Positions 1 through 10,367 of a stretch of 64,000 bases of DNA are shown here, piece by piece. A program made the translations under genes and the position numbers. Positions within the stretch are counted from its first letter, which is position 1, and every line of letters begins with the position of its first letter. The notes under the pieces were generated by a model, which was not told the origin of the DNA, ran no database searches, and was given only the letters and a program-made list of their open reading frames with translations. The DNA is from Craterostigma plantagineum (lineage: Eukaryota > Streptophyta > Magnoliopsida > Lamiales > Linderniaceae), in NCBI GenBank assembly GCA_027422505.1, contig JAPQWV010000663.1:186001-250000 (forward strand). The letters run 5' to 3'.

Positions 1-195
1 GTTTTGAAAAAGAAAACTTAAAATTCGAATATTCAAAAATTCGAATATTCGCAAATCATTTCGAATATAATTATCGAATTGAATCGGTTTTATGATTCGT
101 CATGAATCGAACACCAAATACGAATATCATATAAAATTACCGAATCGAATAAAAAATTCAAATATTCGATTTGGTCGGTTCGTTTGCAACCCTAC
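1..195. repeat. AT-rich TE-like terminal repeat
   Basis: The stretch is built from repeated TTCGAATATT/CGAATATTCG words and stops at a GGTTCGTTTGCAACCCTA-like edge, after which the composition changes. Edges of this sort (GGTTGCAAACGAACC on the other strand) are common at plant DNA-transposon termini, often hAT-like. Only one end is in the window and no target duplication can be checked. No coding potential is seen. Confidence 0.3.
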
Positions 196-383
196 TTTAA
201 ACCATCAATTTTATTTATTTTTAGCATACTTTTAAAACTTGATAAAAAAGAAGAAAAATAGAAAACCGTAACTGGACCGTAAAAACCACGGTGGTTCAGT
301 TACGACTTTTTTAACAGTAAAACATGGGCTTGGTTGAAATTAAATTTCTCAAAATTGCTATTCTTCACGCACCCTCAATTAAT

Positions 384-411
384 TGGGCCCATGTGGGCAT
401 CTAATATATAA
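384..411 (+). promoter_or_regulatory. Putative promoter motifs of the F-box gene
   Basis: A TGGGCCCATG core at about 384-394 matches the plant site II/TCP-type TGGGCC motif, and a TATATAA word follows at 405-411, about 65-70 bases before the first ATG of the F-box gene. Spacing and order fit a core promoter, but transcription start evidence is absent. Confidence 0.35.
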
Positions 412-474
412 CGTCATCAATTTTAAAATGTTATTTGCAAGTGCTACAGAATTGTCAATTCGTGCGTAGTTCTG

Positions 475-1617
475 ATGATGGAATGCAGTAACGATTCATC
501 AGACGAGCAGAAAATCAAAGCAATCGACTACCCAACCAAAACCCTAATCCGAAAAATCCCCAATCTTGCCCTCGATGTAATCGAAGAAATCCTCCTGAAA
601 TTGCCAGCGAAATCCCTCTTAAAACTCAGGTACGTTTCGAAGCCTTGGCTTTCTCTGATTTCTTGTCAAAGATTCATCAAAGCCCACCTCACATATTCCA
701 CCCTCGATCTAACTTTTGCTCGCTACAAACTCATGTTCAATAATTCGAACGAGCCGAGACATCGCCTGAAGCAATGCTCAATTCCTTCGGAATTCCGCGA
801 TCTCTTCACCGACGCAGTCGAAGTCGAGTTTTCCATTCCCCAAAACGGTACGCTACAGATAGTCGGTTCTTGCAATGGACTGTTGTGCGTTTGCGTGGAT
901 AGTTTCAGACAAATCGATATTTTTCTATGGAACCCTTGTACGAAAATGTTCAAGAAATTGCCGACCCCTATGACTCTGAGTAAAATGCACTGGGACGTCT
1001 ATGGATTTGGTTACGACGAGCCCAGCGATGATTACAAGGTTTTGAGCGTTTGCGAACATGGGTGGAATGATACCATGGCTGAGATTTACAGCTCAAAGAA
1101 CGATTCTTGGAAGAGGGTTGCAAATTTCAAAGGCGACGTCATGCCGCGCCCTTGCGCTATATATGTAAATGGGAAGTTCCATTTCCACGGATGCTACGAA
1201 AAGGGGGACGTGAGATGTTATTGGGCTATCGTGACTCTCGACGTAGAAACCGAGGCATATGGGACCATTGAGTATCCCGAGGTTGAGTTGCGGTCTTATA
1301 TGTCTTTAGGCTTTTTAAAAGGATGTATTAGCGCTCTTTGCTGCCACGCTACTACGGAGGTTGGGGATATATGGGTTCTGAAAGAGTACGGCATCAGCGA
1401 GTCTTGGACTAGATTAGTTACAATTCCTTATGACTACGGAATATTTTTGTATAGTCCCTTCATATTGAGGAACGGGAAATATTTACTGTTTCTGGGGAGT
1501 GAGTTAGTTGTTTACGATCCTCAAGATAACAGCGTTGCACGTGACATGAACGGTAGTAATCGTCCTATCTCTTGGACGCATATCTACGTTGAGAGTTTGG
1601 TTCCAATTCCGAAGTAA
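475..1617 (+). CDS. F-box protein with FBA-type domain (380 aa)
   Basis: This is a single-exon F-box protein, the substrate-recognition subunit of SCF (Skp1-Cullin-F-box) ubiquitin ligases. An F-box of about 45 residues lies near residues 30-75 (LDVIEEILLKLPAKSLLKLR, then the VSKPWLSLI segment that normally packs on Skp1). The FBA-type associated domain follows, with the hallmark blocks GSCNGLLCV (near 131), FLWNPCTKMFKKLP, YGFGYDEPSDDYKVL and, near the end, DIWVLKEYGISESWTRL. The length of 380 aa is typical of the plant F-box/kelch-repeat At3g06240/At3g23880 type. Two ATGs in tandem (475 and 478) can start it; the frame is open to TAA at 1615-1617. The substrate cannot be inferred. Its paralogue at 43868-45511 is a pseudogene, so this copy may carry the ancestral role. 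Confidence 0.93.
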   Translation: MMECSNDSSDEQKIKAIDYPTKTLIRKIPNLALDVIEEILLKLPAKSLLKLRYVSKPWLSLISCQRFIKAHLTYSTLDLTFARYKLMFNNSNEPRHRLKQCSIPSEFRDLFTDAVEVEFSIPQNGTLQIVGSCNGLLCVCVDSFRQIDIFLWNPCTKMFKKLPTPMTLSKMHWDVYGFGYDEPSDDYKVLSVCEHGWNDTMAEIYSSKNDSWKRVANFKGDVMPRPCAIYVNGKFHFHGCYEKGDVRCYWAIVTLDVETEAYGTIEYPEVELRSYMSLGFLKGCISALCCHATTEVGDIWVLKEYGISESWTRLVTIPYDYGIFLYSPFILRNGKYLLFLGSELVVYDPQDNSVARDMNGSNRPISWTHIYVESLVPIPK

Positions 1618-1838
1618 TTGTTGGTCGCACATCTTTATTTCTCGGCTAAATGCTGTGATTTTAGTCGGTTGATGTATGTCATTTGTGTGACATGCATTAT
1701 TCCTCTTTTATTTTTGAACTATCTATGGAGAATAAGATGATGATAATGATGACTCTTGAGAAGTAACTCTGAAAGTTTGATGTTTCGATTCTCCTATTGC
1801 TAGTGTTTCGGTCGACCGTAGAAATTGATTCTTATGTT

Positions 1839-2458
1839 TTAAGCATTGTCATTCTTCTTGTATCGATGAATTTGACAGATTATATATTTAACTTTTTTCG
1901 ATGAACAATTATAATGGAGCCCCCGGTGATGAAATCCTAGGTTCTTTGGTGGTAAATGCATTCTACGAGATAGCATCTTCTGAAATTCTTGCAAAATTGC
2001 TTTGGTTTCAACTTTGAGAAACGTCTCTTTCTCTATATAACAAATTAAGCAATCCGACAAAAAGTCGTCTCCCATCTTATTCCGCAAATATACTTCTCAA
2101 ACCAAGATTTCCGAAACTTCCGTGCACAACAACTGAAATTAGTTGAAGGAAAGATACGACCAATCGGTTGACAAGGACCTTTCGCCAAATATTTTCTCCT
2201 CAAGTCGTCTCTAACTTCAACGAGATAGCTATTGATTGGTCTGCGTAATGCAGGATCACCAATAATATCGCTATCTTTCGACATCACGACCTCTTTTACC
2301 ACTTTGATTCTCAATAGGACTAACCTCATCTGATAAAGATGTGCCGACCCTCGGAGACGGTTCCGAGTTCCTTTTTGTTTTAGTGACCCATTTGTCCATA
2401 TTTGCAATACTGCACTATCGTAATATGATTTTATGAAATATTCAAAATTGAAAGACAA
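1839..2458 (-). pseudogene. TTF-type/zf-MYM-like (hAT-related) gene fragment
   Basis: Two overlapping minus-strand frames (2045-2458 and 1839-2087) together read like the N-terminal part of plant zinc finger MYM-type protein 1-like / TTF-domain proteins, which derive from hAT transposases. The telling segment is GDPALRRPINSYLVEVRDDL followed by RRKYLAKGPCQPIGRIFP and an ARKFRKSWFEKY block, the usual entry into the TTF zinc finger. The finger itself (normally ending in CLCCYLF) is degraded and split by a frame change near 2060; ICYIEKETFLK in the other frame may be its remnant. The dimerisation region is missing. It is called a decayed transposase-derived fragment; the identification rests on recalled family motifs. 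Confidence 0.6.
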
Positions 2459-2770
2459 TATGAAAACCTAAATCAAACCGTCTAAATTTATCAAAATACC
2501 TAAATAAGTTATCAAAGAAATAATGATCGAGGATTAATAATGTCTAATGAGTAAATAAACCTTCGTCCATTGTTAAAAACTAATTAAAGATTAAAAAAGA
2601 AAAAACCTGAAAGCTGAAGTCTGAATGGTGTTTGTCTGCCCTACGCAATGACTTTCGTCTCTGCTCTTCTTTTCGTTTCTGTGTTTGTGTTTTTAATTTT
2701 TTTTTTCAAATATTTGTTGATTAATATATGGCTCACTTTTATTTTCTGGCCCATAAGTGAAGTCTAGAAA
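2459..2770. other. Intergenic, no feature seen
   Basis: AT-rich sequence with no open frame of note and no repeat shared with the rest of the window. It ends at the left target duplication of the Mutator-like element. Confidence 0.5.
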
Positions 2771-2779
2771 TACATATAA

Positions 2780-2925
2780 GGGGATTCAACACTTAAATAC
2801 CTAGATTGAATTAAAAAAACGAATCAGTCCCTTGTCAGACATTTTGATAATCTAGGTACCCACTTGAATTTTATTTTACTGATAGGTACCTAACTGACGG
2901 ATTTACCCCTGCTAAAATTGGTTTA
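2780..2925 (+). repeat. Left terminal inverted repeat of the Mutator-like element
   Basis: Starts with GGGGATTCAACAC directly after the target duplication and matches the reverse complement of 7230-7372 at roughly 70-75 percent by eye, including CTAGGTACCCA and TAGGTACCTAA blocks in the same order. Confidence 0.8.
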
Positions 2926-3164
2926 TTACAACCTTACCTGGGGTTTCATTTCAGCGTAGGTTCACTCAAAAAAAAAAATTCATACACCATCCCAAATCTA
3001 AATCGCGCAACCTTCTTCCCGAATTCGACCCGTGGTTGTTTTGCTTCAGATTCATCGTCGTGGGCTCTTGCTTCCTCATGGTATCACCCTTCTGAAATCG
3101 ATAGGTAAGTCCTTCGCATCATGTTCGTAACATAGCTGCGTGTTTTTCGAATGACATCGATTTT

Positions 3165-3524
3165 TTGTTCGATTATGGTCGTTTTGGAATGGTTCAATTT
3201 ATTGAGGTAGCTTTGTGCGTATATTTTGGATTGGGTGGGTTGATTGTTGTCGATTTGGGGCTTTTGGAATGGGTCGATTTGGGGTTTTTCGAGTGGGGTC
3301 AATTTATTTTGGTACTACATTATCACTCTATATGGTACCACCTGTTTGGGCAAATTGGTACGCCGTGTCTAAATAAAATGGTACTGCTTGTTACCAGTGG
3401 ATTTTTTGCAGAAATGCCTCCGCGAGACAGATCTGAGCTGTCTTCCATGTGCCATCTTGCACTCTTTCGATCTACCATTAGCAATTTGCAGGGTAGCATG
3501 ACCCTTGATAAAAAGAAGCTATAA
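3165..3524 (+). other. Unidentified ORF inside the Mutator-like element
   Basis: A 119-codon frame beginning MFDYGRFGMVQFIEV, with a hydrophobic first half (VALCVYFGLGGLIVVDLGLL) and a polar second half (MPPRDRSELSSMCHL). No family is recognised. A GATAG|GTAAGT donor-like site lies just upstream near 3103-3109, so part of it could be intron or a captured exon. It may be chance coding in a low-complexity TG-rich stretch. Confidence 0.25.
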
Positions 3525-3633
3525 GAAGGTCCCCGAATCATTGGTAGAATTTTGTTTGTTTCTAACTGTTGCATGTGGTTAAGGTTGATTTGATGGAGGA
3601 GTTTGTGGATCTCATTTATAGTGGAGTGCTCGT

Positions 3634-3846
3634 GTGGAGAGGTCGGAAGCCGAGTTGAGATTGAACGAGGTTATAAGAGATCTAAGGTCAAATGTTCGGA
3701 CGTGGAAGGATGATGTGTCCAAGGAGGATGCGATGGAAGAGGAAGAGGCTAAGGCTAATGAAGTCAACATGGATGTGTATCGTGCTTCTATAACTGCTCG
3801 CATTTTACGTGACGAGCACAGTTTTATGCAAGATCTGTTTTGTTAA
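3634..3846 (+). other. Charged ORF, possible captured exon
   Basis: A 70-codon frame (first codon GTG, so more likely part of an exon than a complete gene) rich in Glu, Lys and Arg: RSEAELRLNEVIRDLRSNV, then DDVSKEDAMEEEEAKANEV, ending SFMQDLFC. Heptad-like spacing in the first half suggests a short helix or coiled coil. It sits between the left inverted repeat and the first minisatellite and has less AT-rich codon use than its surroundings. No family is recognised. Confidence 0.3.
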
Positions 3847-3999
3847 GTTATTTGACTTGGGGATGAGACTATTTGGAAACTTTGTTGTTTATGTTCATTA
3901 AGTTGTTCTTTGACTTGGGGATGTGACTGTTTGGAGACTCAGTGATGTCGTTTGTTGTGTAGTTCTATGAGACTGTCCGTATTTTATGCAGTACTATAT

Positions 4000-5060
4000 G
4001 TTTTTATACTAAGGTACCTTATCTTTTACAGACAGAGTAACATAATATGCAGGTTAACCGTACCATTATGTATATATATATAGCGTACCATAACCAGAAT
4101 ATATGAAGTACCTATCTTTTACATTAACGTACCTTATTTTTTACATACAGAGTACCATAATCTGGAAGCTTACCGTACCGTTATGTATAAGTATAGCGTA
4201 CCATAACCATCATATATGAAGTACATTATCTTTTACATATATCTTGTATAGTAACGTACCTTTTCTTTTACATATATAGTACCATAATATGCAGGTTTAC
4301 CGTACCATTATATAAATACACAGCGTACTATAGACAGAAGATATGAAGTACCTTGCTTTTACATTAGCGTACCTTATCTTTTACATAAAGAGCAACATAA
4401 TGTGCAGGTTAACCGTATCATTATATATATATATATATATATGGCGTACCAAACCAGAATATATGAAGTACCTAATCTTTTACATTAACGTACCTTATCT
4501 TTTACATACAGAATACCATAATCTGGAAGCATACCGTACCGTTATGGATAAGTATAGCGTACCATAACCATCATATATGGAGTACCTTATCTTTTACATA
4601 TATCTTGTATAGTAACGTACATTTTCTTTTACATATATAGTACCATAATCTGCAGGTTTACCGTATCATTACCTATACATATACAGTACCCTAATCTCCA
4701 AGTATACCTGCGAGGCTGTTTGGAGACTTTGTTTATGTAGGTTAACTTCTTTTGAGTTTGGGATGAGACTGTTTTGAGACTGTTTGGAGTTTGTTCATGA
4801 CTCAGTGATGTTCATTTTTTGTGTAGTTCTGTAAATCATACCATAATATGCAAGTTAACAGTACCAATGGGTGTATAAATATCGTACCATAAACATAATA
4901 TATGAAGTACCTTGTCTGTTGTACAATAATGTACCTTATCTTGTACTTTAAGGTACCTTATCATTTACATATACCGTATCACAATCTGCAGCTTCGCCGT
5001 ATCACTATGTATACATATAAAGTACCCTAATATGCATGTATACCGTACCATGTGTTGCAC
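4000..5060. repeat. GTACC-rich higher-order tandem repeat
   Basis: Repeated blocks of the form ATATGAAGTACCTTATCTTT, then ACATACAGAGTACCATAAT, then GCAGGTTAACCGTACCATTA. Two copies of a larger unit of about 355-361 bp are clear: AACATAATATGCAGG at 4039 against 4394, and CATCATATATG at 4208 against 4569. Each unit contains about three shorter divergent sub-units. Degenerate copies continue to about 5060 after a non-repetitive interval at 4720-4830. No coding function is evident. Confidence 0.8.
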
Positions 5061-5749
5061 AATCGAAAATAAATCGATTCCTAAGCGAGTCGCGTTGTTC
5101 TGCGTGATTTTGACAATACCTAACAATAATGAAATGACTAAAAAATAAATAAAATTTGCACATGTAGGACTCACCCAATTTAAGATCAAATAGATCAAGT
5201 TAAGTTGTAAGATGTTCTTGCTTCTATCATTATATTCTAATGAATGTTGGAGTTGGAAGGTTTAATTCATGCTTGTAAGGTATAATGCACCTAATTTGAT
5301 CTAAAACATAGCTAATACTCTATTTTAGGGTTTTAGGGTGGTTCCAGATGAAAAACTAATTCGTACGAACTCGAAAAATACTAACCCTAGTATACCGTAC
5401 CACATATTTAAGGGACGTCGTACCTTACATTGTTTTGTTGGAGTATCTATATTTTTGTTTTAGGCGTACCATTTCGGACACAGTGATAGTACCCAAAATT
5501 ACGTAAGACATCAAACATAATACTAAAGCCAACAACATGTCAGATGAGCTGTCTTATTTGATGTAATACCTCGTACTTCAGAAAAGCTGTCCACTCATTA
5601 CAGAAAAACATCATAATTCTGTCCATTCATGACAGAAAACGTCAGAAATTGTCCTTTCTTTTTGCACATCAACATCTTTTGAAATGCTTCATTTCTGACG
5701 AAATTACCCAAGTCTTAAATGGAACTTACTTTAATTTATACGGTACCTA

Positions 5750-6530
5750 TTTCAGGAACGATACAGTACCCTCCGTGGCATGTTTAGTGTACCTTATTTG
5801 CCTACATTACAGTATCATTTGTGCATATATTACGGTACCAAACTGAATATATTACAGTACCATGTAGGCATATATACGGACCTTGTGTGCATATATTACG
5901 GTACCAAACGGGGCATATGTTACAGTACCATGTTGGCATATATTACGATATCAAACTAGCATATGTTACAGTACCAAATGAGCATATATTACAGTAGTAA
6001 ATTTGCATACATTAGTCCCATATTCGCATATATTACGGTACCAAACTGCCATATATTACATTACTAAATTTGCATACATTACGGTACCATGTTCGCATAT
6101 ATTACGGTACCGAATTTACATATATTACAGTACCAAATTGGCTTATATTAGGGTATCATGTTCGCATATATTACGAAATTTGCATATATTACAGTAGCAA
6201 ATTGGCATATATTACGGCACCATGTTCGCATATATGACGGTACCAAACTGGCATATATTACAGTACCATCTGTGCATATATTTGGTACCATGTTCGCATA
6301 TGTTACGGTACCAACTTTGCATATGTTACAGTACCAAATTTGCATATATTACAGTACCATGTTGGCATATATTACAGTAACAAATTGACATATATTACGG
6401 TACCAAATTTGCATATGTTACAGTACCAAATTTGCATATATTACAGTACTAAATTGGCATATATTAGGGTACCATGTTGGCATATATTAGGATACCATGT
6501 TCGCATACATTACAGTACCAAACTGGCATG
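5750..6530. repeat. 23-bp minisatellite array
   Basis: About 30 tandem copies of a 23-bp unit, GCATATATTACAGTACCAAAT plus two variable bases, with interchangeable CAAATTG, CATGTTC and CAAACTG endings. Because 23 is not a multiple of three, three units make 69 nt, so open frames repeat every 23 residues and appear on both strands. Such frames (LAYITVPC, HILRYQ and similar) are arithmetic products of the array, not likely proteins. Confidence 0.92.
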
Positions 6531-6761
6531 CCGGGAATCGATATTCGAGCACATTCTTTGGAGGGATACGTATATATCAATAAGCGTCGTTGCTTCATGA
6601 TTAATAGTAAGGAAGACTCCCTTTTATACTCAGACATTGCAAATAACGTCCCACCACTAACCGAATTTGCCGATGCCGCAGATAATATGGCAACTTTCGT
6701 AAATGGTACGCTGTATAGTTTAGATTGGTACTGCATAACAGGACATTTTGGTACCATATAG
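6528..6761 (+). other. Non-repetitive ORF at the array edge, possible captured exon
   Basis: Right where the 23-bp array ends, the frame continues as GMPGIDIRAHSLEGYVYINK and NNVPPLTEFADAADNMATFV, with more varied composition than the array. It stops near 6761 where GGTAC words resume. This reads like a short exon captured by the Mutator-like element, but no family is recognised and the start belongs to the array. Confidence 0.25.
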
Positions 6762-7229
6762 ACATGTTACTTGGTACGTCACATAGATACTGCATAACAT
6801 AAATGTCCAACTGGGTTGTATCGCATAATATATTTCGGTACGGTAAAACAACAAATAATGGTACGTAATATACATAACAAATGGTACGTCGTAACATAGC
6901 TAAAAAAACCGAAATCTCGATGGATTAGCCTCAACAACTACCAAATCCTAACATTTCACCCTTATATCGAGCTCTTGGAGCGCATTGAGCTCCCGGATTT
7001 GGGATAAACCTTGAACAAAATGCGTGAATCGATTAACCAAACCCTTTGCAAAAGAAAAGCTTACCTGATAAAATCAAGACAAAAAATCGAGAACCCAACT
7101 TTCAAGAGGCTCGTCGGTCGTTGTCCGGCGGCGGAACGAGCGGAAGGAGGTGGTCGGCAAGACAAAAATTCGTCGACGGGGATGGAGCGAATTTTGCAGA
7201 CAAAAAAAAACTGAAAAGAGAAAAGAAAT

Positions 7230-7372
7230 AAGGGTATTTTTGTAATCTTAGGTGATTAGGTACCTAAGTGTAAATTTTTTATCCAAATGGGTACCTAGCT
7301 ATAAAAATATGTTTCACAAGGTACCTAAGTGGCTTTTTTGTTTTCTATTGGGTATTTATGTGTAGATTCCCG
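7230..7372 (-). repeat. Right terminal inverted repeat of the Mutator-like element
   Basis: Reverse complement begins CGGGAATCTACACATAAATA and pairs with 2780-2925. It ends directly before the second TACATATAA duplication at 7373-7381. Confidence 0.8.
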
Positions 7373-7381
7373 TACATATAA

Positions 7382-8302
7382 CAAGTCACAATAATTTATC
7401 ATAAAATGGGCCCAAGCATTAAAACCCAATCAAAATAAAATAATCATCACGACCCCTATTTATCTTCTTCATCGAAAGCAAAAACTTCATCGACGCCTCA
7501 TGTATGTTGCACGTATAATACTACGAGTTTTTTTTTTTTTCGGCGGCCGGGGGGTCGATCGACCCCCCGAGCCCCTTCATAGGACCGCCCCTGCGAACAT
7601 GTCCAAAATTTGTTCGTTATTGTACTGACTCTTTAATCTGTCTGATCTAGTTGGATTTTCTCCATCATCTCCTCCTCCAATATATGCAAGTCATTAAAAT
7701 TAATAAAATATTAACAAAAAATTCTATCCGTCGCAATTCTCTGTGCTCTTTTGCCCTGAAGACCCGCCGTGGTTGTTTATCGGCGAACAACTCCAGCGCT
7801 TTTGGTCCCGACCCCAAACTCGATTTTTCTGCAAATTTTCAAATTTGAACGAACGTAATATAAAATTGAATTATTTATTTAAAACGCACTACTGATCTTC
7901 TCATACGAGCTCGCTTCGGATTCGCTTCACTGCGCTTGTTCTGTTGCTGAATATTTTCGTACTCTGCACTTTTCCACGTTTCAGTAATTTCAGCCAATGT
8001 TTGTCGACAATGAACCATAATTTTTCCATCTTCTTTCGGATATTGAAGAAATTTAACTGAAACCATAGACCACATGCTCGTTGAATGCGAACAAGTTTGA
8101 AAATATGCGAGCAAATTTGAAAATATTATAAAACTTGATCGAAATTTGCACCATCACTGATCGAGCTTGTGTGGCACGAGTTGGAAATTGCGGCGGCGGA
8201 ACATTGAAGATGCAATGTCTGACTTTACAAACAGCATTCACAATTTTTGGATCGATCCCTACGTAAAAAGTAGTGTTGATTATTCTGAGTTCTGACGATA
8301 AC
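7382..8302. other. Intergenic with a perfect GC palindrome
   Basis: A T-tract (7529-7540) leads into CGGCGGCC and then a perfect 20-bp palindrome at 7549-7568, six G, TCGATCGA, six C. It is followed by GAGCCCCTTCATAGGACC, which has the look of a dispersed repeat edge. Minus-strand open frames at 7875-8304 are short and not recognised. No convincing gene is seen. Confidence 0.4.
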
Positions 8303-8311
8303 AATATTGAG

Positions 8312-9756
8312 GGGCAAAAACCTAAATGGTCCCAATGTTTACCCTATGTACCAATTCCGATGTTTCGCGAGCATCAATTTAGTCCCCGATGTTATCGAAT
8401 TTGAATGGATTCCGCCGTTAAATAGACGTTAATTTGGATGGAAGTTGACACGTGTCGACATGCGATTGGCCAGACCATAAATTAAACTCCAAGAAGGGGA
8501 ACAAATTAAAAAAAATAGATTAAGAATTCAAAAAAAGAAAGGTAAAAAATACTCATAAATTAAATAAAAAATAAGTAGATAGTAAAAAATAAAATTTAAA
8601 AATAATAAATAAGAAATTTAATTAAAAAGAAAGAGAGAATGCAAATATATTAGACATAAAAAATTAAACATTATAAAAGAGAATAAAATCCAAAAAAAAA
8701 ATCAAAAGAAAAAACTAATAAATTAAAAAATACAGAAAAGGAAAAAAAGAAAAGAAAAAAGAAAAGAAAAAACTAATAAATTAAAATAAAACAAAAATAG
8801 ACAGAGAAATAAATGAAAATACAAATAGGTTAGATTCAATTATAAATAAAAATGATAATAAAAATGTATTAAAATAATAAACTATAACAGAGAAAAAAAT
8901 ACAAAATTAAAATAACTTAAGTAAAAAATAAACAAAATGAGAGAGAGAGAATGTTGAAAACTGAAAAAAAAAGTAAAATCAAAAGTAAAAAATATTTATT
9001 TATTAAAAAATAAAAATAAGTGAAAAAATAAAATAGGATAAAATGTCACTGAAAGTTGATGAGAATTCCCGATCTTGTCTCTATCCAGTTAACGGGGATG
9101 CAATCGTCCCACTATATTTGTTAAAACAAATCCGAGAAACGGGACGATTATGTTCTCATTAACTTGGCAGGGATGGTTTTCGTAAAACTTTTAGAGGTAT
9201 TTTTTATCCTTAATTTTGTGTTTACTTTTTATTTAGTTTTTAATAAATAAATATATTTTAGTTTTTACTTTATTTTTTAAATCTTGAATTTTTATTTATC
9301 ATTTTTTATTTTAATCTGCCCTCCCTATTCATTTTTCATTTTTCTCTTGTATGGTTTTCTTTGTTTTATATTATTTTTAGTATATTTTCATTCTCTCTTT
9401 CTTTTTATATGATTTTAATTTATTATTTTTAGTTTTTAGTTTTTGTTATCATTTATTTTTTATTTAATTTATTAGTAATTTTTTCTTTTTTTTTTCCGAA
9501 TTTTTTACTCTATTTTTTTTGAATTTTTTCCTTTTTTTATTTTTACTCCTTTTCGAATGTTTAATTTATGTTTTATTAAGTCTGACCAATCGCATGTCGA
9601 CACGTATCAACTCCCATCCAAATTAACAGCTATTTAACGCGGGGACCAATTTGGTTCGAATTCGATAACATAGAGGACTAAATTGGTCCTCGCGAAACAT
9701 CGGAGACTTAATTGGTCCAAGGGGTAAACATTGGGGACCATTTTAGGTTTTTTCCC
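8312..9756. mobile_element. Foldback Mutator-like element (1445 bp)
   Basis: A perfect 9-bp duplication, AATATTGAG, flanks the element at 8303-8311 and 9757-9765. The ends are long inverted repeats of about 190 bp: GGGCAAAAACCTAAATGGTC on the left and GGGAAAAAACCTAAAATGGT on the right strand, continuing through the GATGTTTCGCGAG and ACACGTGTCGACATGCGATT blocks to about 8500 and 9570. The left interior is A-rich and the right interior T-rich around a short unique centre (9055-9190), so the whole element can fold on itself. No transposase is encoded. Size, duplication length and termini fit a non-autonomous Mutator-like element. Confidence 0.88.
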
Positions 9757-9962
9757 AATATTGAGATCAATATGCAAAAAACTAACGTGGATCGAAGGTG
9801 GAGACCCTACGGTTCGTCACCAACATCCGAGCTCGAATGGTTTGGATAGGGTCGGAAGCTTACGCAATGCAGGGAACAAGAAAAATAATTTAGTGTTGGA
9901 TGTGTAATCTTTAAATATGAAATAATTCGAAAGCCTGCGCTATTTTTTTATATATATATATA

Positions 9963-10100
9963 TACTAGTATTTGCCGCACACTCTATGCGTGGGCTTAAA
10001 TTAAAATTATCTGCTATTTTTAGTTTTGAGATTTATAATTTTCAATGTTTAGTAGATGAAATATAATTTTTAAATATATAAAAGAAAAATAATGCGTACG
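9963..10100 (+). repeat. Dispersed repeat, copy 1
   Basis: Begins after an (AT)n tract with ACTAGTATTTGCCGCACAC and shares TTTTTAGTTTTGAGATTTA and following words with 43545-43690. A related edge, ACTAGTTTTTTGCCCGTGCG, stands at 10307-10330 next to element 1. It looks like a short dispersed plant element of unknown class. Confidence 0.45.
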
Positions 10101-10367
10101 GGTTAAATTTCAATAATTAAAAAGTTAAGAATTAATCTGATAATTATTTAATTAATTAGATTATAAATACAAGGATTAAATTGTTAATATTTTGAAAGAC
10201 AGTGCCAGTTTACACTCACCGTCACATTTAATATTTGAATTGATAAAGAACAATTTCTCCACGATCGTTTGGTAATAGGTTACCTTCTAACATATATATT
10301 TTACTTACTAGTTTTTTGCCCGTGCGATGCAAGGGTCTTTTAATCTATATAATAACGTTAACCATAT

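Larger units (their letters stand above)
2780..7372. mobile_element. Non-autonomous Mutator-like element (4593 bp)
   Basis: The boundaries are set by a perfect 9-bp direct duplication, TACATATAA, at 2771-2779 and 7373-7381, the size known for Mutator superfamily insertions. Inside it the ends are inverted repeats: GGGGATTCAACACTTAAATA on the left against CGGGAATCTACACATAAATA on the right (reverse complement), with similarity continuing about 140 bp and including several shared AGGTACCTA words. No MURA transposase, Ulp1 protease or plant mobile domain is recognisable, so it would depend on another element. The interior holds short unidentified ORFs, possible gene captures (Pack-MULE style) and two large minisatellites rich in GTACC. 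Orientation is undefined because no transposase is present. Confidence 0.85.

Noticed and set aside
723..953. Minus-strand ORF inside the F-box gene
   Set aside because: It is the antisense shadow of the F-box coding region with no protein-like features of its own.
5750..6530. CRISPR-like array
   Set aside because: The 23-bp units are contiguous with no unique spacers, the genome is plant-like and no cas genes exist; it is a minisatellite.
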